A DNA stretch of 6,984 nucleotides from Anaerolinea thermophila. Lineage in GTDB: Bacteria; Chloroflexota; Anaerolineae; Anaerolineales; DRKV01. The stretch is from contig DYKW01000052.1 of the NCBI GenBank assembly GCA_020722405.1, positions 3,691 through 10,674 on the forward strand, written 5' to 3'. A model generated the notes under the pieces. It was not told where the DNA came from and searched no databases. It saw nothing but the letters and a program-made list of their open reading frames with translations. Positions 1 to 4,726 of this stretch are shown here, one piece after another; the stretch's first letter is position 1, and each line of letters starts with the position of its first letter. The position numbers and the translations under genes are program-made.

Positions 1-4
1 CACC

Positions 5-634
5 ATGACCTCCCTTTCATCTCGCGATGCCGATTACTTTTACCACCTGCAAACCCGTACCGGTTGGGGACGCACCCTAGAAGAATTTGCTGCTTGGATA
101 GCGCCGCCGGGAAGCCGCACACTGGATGTTGGCTGTGGGCCCGGTTTGCTTCCCCGGCTCCTGATGAAACAGTCCTGCCATGCTTTTGGGGTGGATATTG
201 ACCTCGAAAGTTTCCACCCCCCTCGGTTGCATACGGATCTCGCCGTTGCAGATGCCTGTACATTACCATTTCCGGCAGGCTCCTTCGATCTGGTAACGGC
301 CAGCAACCTCCTTTTTCTGTTGCCACACCCAGAACAGGCATTGGAGGAAGCAGCCCGCTTGCTGCGTCCCGGCGGCATGCTATCTCTACTCAACCCAACC
401 CCGTCCTTCACCGCCCAGGCGGCTGAGGATTTCGCGGCACAAAAAGGGCTGGAGGGGTTGGCGCACGATTCACTATTACAATGGGCACAACGCGCGGAAC
501 GTCATACCCCCTGGCCGCCCGAAACTTACCCCGAACAACTGCGAAAATTTGGATTGAAATGGACACACACCCAAACCGTTATTGGACCCGGCTTTGCCGT
601 GTGGGTGCGCGCCTATAGATTGCCTCTGGAGTAA
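5..634 (+). CDS. class I SAM-dependent methyltransferase
   Basis: A 209-residue cytoplasmic protein of the Methyltransf_11/25 type, predicted to move a methyl group from S-adenosylmethionine to an unidentified small molecule. Visible motifs are the glycine-rich SAM loop LDVGCGPG (residues 40-47), the acidic end of strand 2 (GVDID, about 62-66) that should hold the ribose, an adenine-side DACTLPF segment (83-89), FDLVTASNLLFLL (94-106) and the post-core LLRPGGMLSLLNP segment (119-131). The C-terminal 75 residues carry no substrate signature that I recognise. The ATG at 5 is the first start in the window; only four bases lie upstream, so neither the ribosome binding site nor a longer N-terminus can be judged. 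The TsaC-type gene begins 3 nt after the stop, so the two are very likely co-transcribed. That neighbour does not by itself make this a tRNA methyltransferase. Family is secure, substrate unknown. Confidence 0.9.
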   Translation: MTSLSSRDADYFYHLQTRTGWGRTLEEFAAWIAPPGSRTLDVGCGPGLLPRLLMKQSCHAFGVDIDLESFHPPRLHTDLAVADACTLPFPAGSFDLVTASNLLFLLPHPEQALEEAARLLRPGGMLSLLNPTPSFTAQAAEDFAAQKGLEGLAHDSLLQWAQRAERHTPWPPETYPEQLRKFGLKWTHTQTVIGPGFAVWVRAYRLPLE

Positions 635-637
635 GAA
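626..637 (+). promoter_or_regulatory. ribosome binding site for the tsaC-like gene
   Basis: GGAG at 628-631 lies 6 nt before a GTG codon at 638 and overlaps the last codons and TAA stop (632-634) of the methyltransferase gene. It supports the GTG start, and the 3-nt gap suggests translational coupling. It is the clearest Shine-Dalgarno sequence in the window. Confidence 0.65.
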
Positions 638-1270
638 GTGCAAACAGAAGTTGTTCCTATCTCCTATCCCACAGCCTTACAACACGCCATCGACGTGCTA
701 CACAATGGCGGCATTGTGGCTTTTCCTACCGACACCGTTTATGGGCTGGCCGCCTGGCCATTCCATCGCGAAAGCATTGAACGGCTATACCACATAAAAA
801 AACGCGCCGGTAGCAAAGCCATCGCCATGCTGTTACCCGATGCTCGCAGTTTGTCGGTGGTTACTCCCCGTGTCACCCCGTTGATTCGTGTTCTATCGGA
901 CACTTTTTGGCCCGGCGCGCTCACCCTGGTCATGAAGCGCCATCCCCATCTGCCGGATATTCTGGCCCCCAATGACACCATTGGCGTGCGCGTCCCGGCG
1001 CACCCTGGTGCCCTCTCCCTGCTCAAGATGTGCGGCCCGCTGGCTGTTACCTCTGCCAACCTATCGGGGCAGGCCAACACAACCACCGCCGAGGAGGTAT
1101 TGGAGCAATTACAAGGGCGCTTTCACCTACTCATCGATGGCGGCAAAGCCCCTGGCGGGATGCCCTCCACCGTGGTAGATTGTACTGCCAAAACACCGAA
1201 AATCCTGCGCGAAGGCCCTATCAGTGCCGAAGATATTCAAAAGGTGCTCGAAAAGTATTCGCTGGCATAA
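638..1270 (+). CDS. tsaC: L-threonylcarbamoyladenylate synthase, TsaC/YrdC family
   Basis: A 210-residue cytoplasmic enzyme that makes threonylcarbamoyl-AMP from threonine, bicarbonate and ATP, the first step of t6A at position 37 of ANN-decoding tRNAs. It then hands the intermediate to the TsaD complex. YrdC-fold motifs appear in the expected order: FPTDTVYGL (29-37), the basic IKKR (53-56), WPGALTLV (91-98), RVPAHP (118-123), TSANLSG (138-144), PSTVVD (176-181) and REGPIS (191-196). The length fits the single-domain TsaC form, since the roughly 340-residue Sua5 form has an extra C-terminal domain that is absent here. The GTG start is chosen because it has a good ribosome binding site and sits 3 nt after the methyltransferase stop. 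Transcription converges with the transglycosylase-like gene 146 bp away. A less specific YciO-type paralogue cannot be excluded. Confidence 0.93.
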   Translation: MQTEVVPISYPTALQHAIDVLHNGGIVAFPTDTVYGLAAWPFHRESIERLYHIKKRAGSKAIAMLLPDARSLSVVTPRVTPLIRVLSDTFWPGALTLVMKRHPHLPDILAPNDTIGVRVPAHPGALSLLKMCGPLAVTSANLSGQANTTTAEEVLEQLQGRFHLLIDGGKAPGGMPSTVVDCTAKTPKILREGPISAEDIQKVLEKYSLA

Positions 1271-1280
1271 AAGCGCACCT

Positions 1281-1385
1281 TGGAGCAGATTGCTTCCCCC
1301 ACGCTGCGCTACGGGACAGGCGGCGCAAAAAGCGCGGCTACTAAAAATCTCAGCGCTCTCTGCGTTCTCGGCGGTAAACAAATAC
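1281..1385. repeat. dispersed intergenic repeat with one copy of a 39-bp inverted pair
   Basis: This stretch fills most of the gap between the convergent tsaC-like and transglycosylase-like genes. Its last 39 bp (1347-1385), running from ATCTCAGCGCTCTCTGCGTT to the end of GGTAAACAAATAC, recur exactly in reverse complement at 6931-6969. The CGCAGAGA/GAACGCAGAG motif resembles a degenerate repeat common between genes of many environmental bacteria; translated, it yields AENAESAE-like peptides. The preceding part (AGATTGCTTC..., 1286-1338) also resembles a common dispersed intergenic element and contains a weak GCGC-AAAAA-GCGC hairpin at 1323-1335. No T-run follows, so I do not call a terminator. 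The 39-bp match is seen directly; membership of a wider family is from memory. Confidence 0.75.
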
Positions 1386-1416
1386 CCGCCAACAAATCGC
1401 CGTTTGTAGACGTCCC

Positions 1417-3243
1417 TTACGGGTATGGCGTTGGCTGGGCTGTCGGCGGCGGGCTGGCCGGCAGTGGATAGCCGCCCGGTGTGGCGCTTGGCGCGACAGT
1501 TGGTGGCAGCGGGGATGCTGTGGGGGTTGCCGAAGGTAACGGCATCGGTGTGGGAACGAAAAGCGTCGGGGTGGCCGTTGGCGCAGGAATGGTAGGGGTG
1601 GGGGTCGGCTCCGGTTGCATGCTGGTTACGTTTTCCACAAAAGTCACCGCCGATTGGCATCCCGGCTCAAAATGTCGCGCGACATTCTCCCACGTTAGGT
1701 TATCTCCGGCACGACGCGTCTCATCCAGTGCCCGGTACAAACACCCCGGCCCGGCATGATAATTCACTAAAGTCAGACGCCACAAATCTTCATACGAGAG
1801 CGCCTCCCCAGGCACCCATCCGGTGATGTTCTCCACCACTTGCCCGGCCTGAGCACAATTGGCTTGCAGTGCTTTGGCAAATACTTGCATACTAAAATCC
1901 AACTGTGTCAGATCGATACCGCCAGGACAAGACTCGCATTCCGGGTTGACACTAACCGTCACCGCCCCGCGTAACAGCGCCTTGCTGTCCTCGTCCAGCG
2001 CATCGTAGCCCAAGACGCAAGCCTCGGCATCCAGCAACAGGGGGCAAAAACCGGCAAAGAAATCGGGATTCCACAACAAAACAGCATCTGCCCCCTGCTC
2101 GGTGAGGTGCCCAACCCCAAATTCCTGAATCTTCAAATCGCGCACCGCCCCCGGCCAAAACTGACTTTCCTGGGCAAACAAATTCTTCAACAACTGCGCC
2201 GGAATATTGACCTCTTGCGCCGCCGCGATGATTTGTTGATCGAATTGATTTTGCCAGGCATCTACCTGCGGACGAGCCACTTCCAAACCGCAAGCGCTAG
2301 CCCAGCCATTGGAGAGCAAACCGCCATCCGCACAAGAGGAGGCATCCACCAGGCCGTAGGCAATCAACCGCCCAGCCAGGTAAACATACGGCTCCTTCGA
2401 GACCAACGCGGCCGGGTCGTCTGGACTGGCCAACCACGGTGGCGTGTGTCCCAGAGAGGGAAACGATTGCCAGGTTTCGGAACAACTCGAAACCGGCTGT
2501 CCGCCATCCCAGCGACTGCTCAACACGTCCACATACCAGCCGCGCGCCCCGTTTACGCCGGAGACGCCCGTATCCACCACCCGCACCAGTGCCTGGTAAT
2601 GTGGGCTGGAATCGCCATAACTCGAGTCCGCCCAAAACGTCACCGCGACGCCCTCGGCATCGGTAGGCTGCAACGGCACTTCGCAGCGGTCACCCTGACA
2701 CGAAAACGGCTCACCATTCAAATTGCCGTTGATTGCCAGGATGTACTCGTTGGGCAATGGCTCTTCAGCCCGCAGCAGCAACGCAGGCACGCGTGCGCAT
2801 ACATTTTCGGTCAGATTATCGCAACCGGTAATCGAAAGCCAGACTTGTGCTTCGGGCAAATCCACCAGAATCGTGCGTTCCTGGGGCGTGGCAGAAATCT
2901 GATGCAGGTACAAGCCCTTGCACTCGGTCACGTTGCCTTCCAGCGCAGCGGAGCAAGGCTGCGTGTTTTGCCATTGATCGTACAGTGATTGCCCACAGTA
3001 GGTTTGCACTTCGTTAGGCGTCGGCCAACCCTCGTGGTCGGTGTACACCTGGCACAGCACCTGGTTATCCGACCAACGGCTCAGCCACCACTCGTATTGG
3101 GTAAAAGCGGTGACGATTTCTGTTTGCCGGTTATCGGGCTGGTCGGCGGCCTGATACGCCCCGCGCTGCCAGAAAAACAAGACGCCACACAAAGCGCCTG
3201 CCAGCAGTGCAAAAATCCATTTCAAACGGGGCAATTTGGGCAT
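1417..3243 (-). CDS. membrane-anchored, Cys-rich lytic-transglycosylase-like protein with Pro/Thr tail
   Basis: A 608-residue predicted exported protein. Residues 9-25 form one hydrophobic segment after a basic start (KLPRLK), fitting a signal anchor with the rest outside the membrane. Residues 60-320 match no domain I recognise. The segment 330-535 resembles an SLT/goose-lysozyme-like transglycosylase: helix IPAQLLKNLFAQES with candidate catalytic Glu359, then FGVGHLTEQGAD (375-386) in place of the usual GLMQ-x-x-P, and VNYHAGPG (493-500) in place of AYNAGPG. About 110 residues separate the last two motifs, longer than usual. Eighteen cysteines lie outside the anchor, suggesting disulfides. 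Residues 543-608 are low-complexity Pro/Thr, probably a wall-spanning linker. A longer frame opens at 3321, but its first 26 codons overlap the candidate promoter; M27 (3243) directly precedes the basic stretch and anchor and is preferred. No clear ribosome binding site is seen. Peptidoglycan cleavage is likely but not certain. Confidence 0.75.
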   Translation of the reverse strand: MPKLPRLKWIFALLAGALCGVLFFWQRGAYQAADQPDNRQTEIVTAFTQYEWWLSRWSDNQVLCQVYTDHEGWPTPNEVQTYCGQSLYDQWQNTQPCSAALEGNVTECKGLYLHQISATPQERTILVDLPEAQVWLSITGCDNLTENVCARVPALLLRAEEPLPNEYILAINGNLNGEPFSCQGDRCEVPLQPTDAEGVAVTFWADSSYGDSSPHYQALVRVVDTGVSGVNGARGWYVDVLSSRWDGGQPVSSCSETWQSFPSLGHTPPWLASPDDPAALVSKEPYVYLAGRLIAYGLVDASSCADGGLLSNGWASACGLEVARPQVDAWQNQFDQQIIAAAQEVNIPAQLLKNLFAQESQFWPGAVRDLKIQEFGVGHLTEQGADAVLLWNPDFFAGFCPLLLDAEACVLGYDALDEDSKALLRGAVTVSVNPECESCPGGIDLTQLDFSMQVFAKALQANCAQAGQVVENITGWVPGEALSYEDLWRLTLVNYHAGPGCLYRALDETRRAGDNLTWENVARHFEPGCQSAVTFVENVTSMQPEPTPTPTIPAPTATPTLFVPTPMPLPSATPTASPLPPTVAPSATPGGYPLPASPPPTAQPTPYP

Positions 3244-3286
3244 ATAACGATTCAGAATGGCCTTAGGAAAAACTTCGACAGGCGGT

Positions 3287-3295
3287 ATTGTACCA
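3287..3295 (-). promoter_or_regulatory. candidate extended -10 promoter of the transglycosylase-like gene
   Basis: On the minus strand the sequence reads TGGTACAAT, an extended -10 (TGn plus TACAAT at 3292-3287). No good -35 lies 16-18 nt upstream; a TTGCAA is 23 nt away, which is too far. The expected transcript start near 3280 would leave a leader of about 37 nt before the ATG at 3243 and would exclude the longer reading frame from 3321. Confidence 0.45.
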
Positions 3296-3410
3296 TTCTC
3301 TTCATTGCGGACGCATTGCAATCGGCATCCACCGGGGGATCACAGCGCCCGAAAGGTTACTCTCCCGAAGAGGGGAAGGGATCACGCGACACCCATGAGG
3401 GGCGCGCCAA

Positions 3411-3475
3411 CCCCAGGGACTCGGCAACCCCCTGAGGGGGCGTCCGTTTCCCGCGGTACCCTGGGGAGACCGCGG
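3411..3475. other. GC-rich inverted repeats with pseudoknot potential
   Basis: Three sets of complementary arms lie within 65 bp. CCGCGGT (3451-3457) pairs with ACCGCGG (3469-3475). CCCCC (3428-3432) pairs with GGGGG (3436-3440) across TGA. CCCCAGGG (3411-3418) pairs with CCCTGGGG (3459-3466), which lies inside the loop of the first hairpin. Together these give an H-type pseudoknot enclosing a small hairpin, possible in RNA from either strand. The position just downstream of lipoyl-NeuD suits a 3' end or stability element of that operon, but without a T-run the role is open. Confidence 0.45.
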
Positions 3476-3513
3476 AATCCTCGAAGGGACCCATCTCCCC
3501 AAAAAGCGGAAAG

Positions 3514-4614
3514 TCAACTCGGGCTTCCTACGCGTTTTTCATTTGGCCAAACAGCCCCGGCCGGGACAATGCCCCGCGCCGGCACGTCTTCTTTGACGGT
3601 GGCGCCATTGCCCACGCGTGCTCCGGCCCCGATGGTCACGCCCAGGTTGACCGTGGCGCGCATCCCAATCAAGGCGCCGTCCTCCACGGTGACGTTGCCC
3701 GCCAGGGTGGCGCCCGGCGAAAGGTTGACCACCGTCCCCAGACGGCAATCGTGCGAGACGATGGCACCGGTGTTGATGAGCGTGCCAAAGCCCACTTGCA
3801 CTTCGCTGCCCACGTAGGCTTGTGGCATAACCTGTACACCTGCCGCCAGGCGCACGCCCGGCTCGATGAAGGCGGTGGGATGAACCACAGCCGGACAAAC
3901 GAACCCGGCCTCGGCCAGTTTGTGGAACACGCGCAAACGCACCTGCACGTTGCCGATGCCACCCACCGCATTGACTGCCAGGCGGAGGCCCTGGGCGTGC
4001 AGTTGCGGCAAAATCTCTCCGCCGCCAAGCACCGGTAGCCCCATCACCTGGCTGCCGGCCGGCTGACCGTCGTCGAGAAAGCCCACCACACGGTAGGCAC
4101 CCAGGACGCGCAGCAGGTCGTAGAGCGCTTTGCCGTGGCCGCCGGCGCCGTAAATGACAATTGCCGTGGGGTCGAAGGCGCTTTGCGGCGGCGCAAAAGT
4201 TTCTCCAACGGATTTTTCGAGGGCGGCGCGCACCATGCGCTCGGTAATCAACGCGCCGGCGGGGAAGGTGCTCAAGTCAAGACCGTGTTTTTGCGCCAGC
4301 GTCAACGCCGGTTGGGTGATGCGCAATCCATCCGGCGGAGCCTCTTCCGAAGGGGTCTCTTGGGGTGCCGCCTGCGGGCTGTCTGCCAGGTAAGCCAGGA
4401 TTTCTCCGGCTGCCAGGGTGTCCCCTTCGGCGGCGCGTAGTCCCACCAGGTAACCTTCCGCTTCGGCGGTCAGTTCGTGTGAGGCTTTGGTAGTTTCCAG
4501 GGTGGCAATCAGGTCACCGGGATGCAGGTAATCGCCTTCGCCGGCGTGCAGGGCTGCCAGGTAGGCTTCCGGTTCGTTGGGGTTGATGAGGGGGATGGTG
4601 ATGGGTTGAAGCAT
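3514..4614 (-). CDS. lipoyl domain / E3-binding-like / NeuD-PglD-type acyltransferase fusion
   Basis: A 366-residue predicted cytoplasmic protein with an unusual domain order. Residues 1-77 form a lipoyl domain: GDLIATLETTKASHEL carries candidate lipoyl Lys43 in ETTKA, unlike the AMKM of biotin domains, followed by AEGYL and EGDTLAAGEIL. An Ala/Pro-rich linker (78-96) follows. Residues 97-134 resemble the peripheral subunit-binding domain of E2 but lack its GTGxxGR core. Residues 151-220 are a PglD/NeuD N-terminal fold with nucleotide-type loop GAGGHGK (156-162). Residues 240-356 are left-handed beta-helix hexapeptides with INTGAIVSHDC, giving candidate catalytic base His288. No CoA-dependent CAT domain is present. 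The fused E1 gene lies 109 bp upstream on the same strand. My inference is that acyl groups formed by E1 on Lys43 go to an amino or hydroxyl group of a sugar. No Shine-Dalgarno precedes the ATG, so coupling to the E1 transcript is likely. Domains are confident, the joint reaction is not. Confidence 0.88.
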   Translation of the reverse strand: MLQPITIPLINPNEPEAYLAALHAGEGDYLHPGDLIATLETTKASHELTAEAEGYLVGLRAAEGDTLAAGEILAYLADSPQAAPQETPSEEAPPDGLRITQPALTLAQKHGLDLSTFPAGALITERMVRAALEKSVGETFAPPQSAFDPTAIVIYGAGGHGKALYDLLRVLGAYRVVGFLDDGQPAGSQVMGLPVLGGGEILPQLHAQGLRLAVNAVGGIGNVQVRLRVFHKLAEAGFVCPAVVHPTAFIEPGVRLAAGVQVMPQAYVGSEVQVGFGTLINTGAIVSHDCRLGTVVNLSPGATLAGNVTVEDGALIGMRATVNLGVTIGAGARVGNGATVKEDVPARGIVPAGAVWPNEKRVGSPS

Positions 4615-4622
4615 ATTGAATC

Positions 4623-4680
4623 GGGGAGGTAGTTAGTTAGTTGGGTAGTTTGGGTAGTTGGGTAGTTGGGTGGTCGTAGA
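4623..4680. repeat. octamer tandem array between E1 and lipoyl-NeuD
   Basis: Degenerate 8-bp units of the form GTTGGGTA: 4632-4639, 4640-4647, a 9-bp variant at 4648-4656, 4657-4664, 4665-4672 and 4673-4680 (GTCGTAGA). It is the same family and orientation as the array at 6741-6820 and lies directly upstream of the lipoyl-NeuD start codon. It encodes nothing convincing; the Thr/Gln/Asn-rich peptide read through it is an artefact. Confidence 0.8.
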
Positions 4681-4697
4681 GGCGAAAGGTTTTCGCC
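4681..4697. other. hairpin between E1 and lipoyl-NeuD genes
   Basis: GGCGAAA (4681-4687) and TTTCGCC (4691-4697) form a perfect 7-bp stem with a 3-nt loop, 26 nt beyond the E1 stop in the minus direction. No T-run follows on either strand. It could be an mRNA processing or attenuation point that sets E1 and acyltransferase levels apart, or simply part of the repeat cassette. Confidence 0.4.
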
Positions 4698-4702
4698 CAC
4701 GC

Positions 4703-4726
4703 CTGACGCCTGCCCGCTGACGCCTA
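4703..4726. repeat. CTGACGCCT motif, two copies at 14-bp period
   Basis: CTGACGCCT occurs at 4703-4711 and 4717-4725. The same motif recurs at 6847-6855 and 6875-6883, again next to an octamer array. The second copy here overlaps the E1 stop codon (TAG on the minus strand, 4726-4724), so the repeat supplies the end of that gene. Confidence 0.65.

Larger units (their letters stand above)
3244..3513. other. 270-bp intergenic region, GC-rich and structured
   Basis: The gap between the lipoyl-NeuD stop and the preferred start of the transglycosylase-like gene, with no convincing coding content. In the minus-strand direction it holds a GC-rich segment with nested complementary arms (3411-3475), a second part with two GGGATCAC copies 42 nt apart (3336-3343 and 3378-3385) and CCCGAA motifs, then a candidate extended -10 (3287-3292). 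I recognised no riboswitch class. No hairpin followed by a T-run is present, so any terminator here is not of the classic intrinsic type. Confidence 0.6.

Noticed and set aside
1127..1660. Minus-strand 177-codon open frame across the tsaC-like 3' end and the repeat
   Set aside because: It overlaps two well-supported genes in other frames and contains an AENAESAE peptide typical of translated dispersed repeat DNA.
2107..2988. Plus-strand 293-codon open frame
   Set aside because: It is antisense to the transglycosylase-like gene, has no recognisable motif, and its Arg/His-rich composition is typical of a shadow frame in GC-rich DNA.
3320..3400. Cobalamin-type riboswitch on the plus strand
   Set aside because: CCCGAAAGG and GGGGAAGGG look suggestive, but the diagnostic B12-box (GCCACTG) and GGTG...AATCC segments are absent, and no plus-strand gene follows.
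3301..3475. Possible c-di-AMP (ydaO-type) riboswitch upstream of the transglycosylase-like gene
   Set aside because: TTGCCGAGTCC, ATCCCTTCC and GAGTAACC loosely recall that class, and such genes are known targets, but the conserved GGGGTGAATC, GTAGGG and CCCGAACCCG segments and a proper P1 stem are missing. The candidate promoter also lies downstream of it.
3492..3513. Intrinsic terminator right after the lipoyl-NeuD stop
   Set aside because: There is a short T-run (CTTTTTGGGG on the minus strand), but it precedes rather than follows any stem.
4509..4700. Minus-strand 63-codon frame rich in Pro/Thr/Gln/Asn
   Set aside because: It reads the octamer array and then the lipoyl-NeuD 5' end in the wrong frame.
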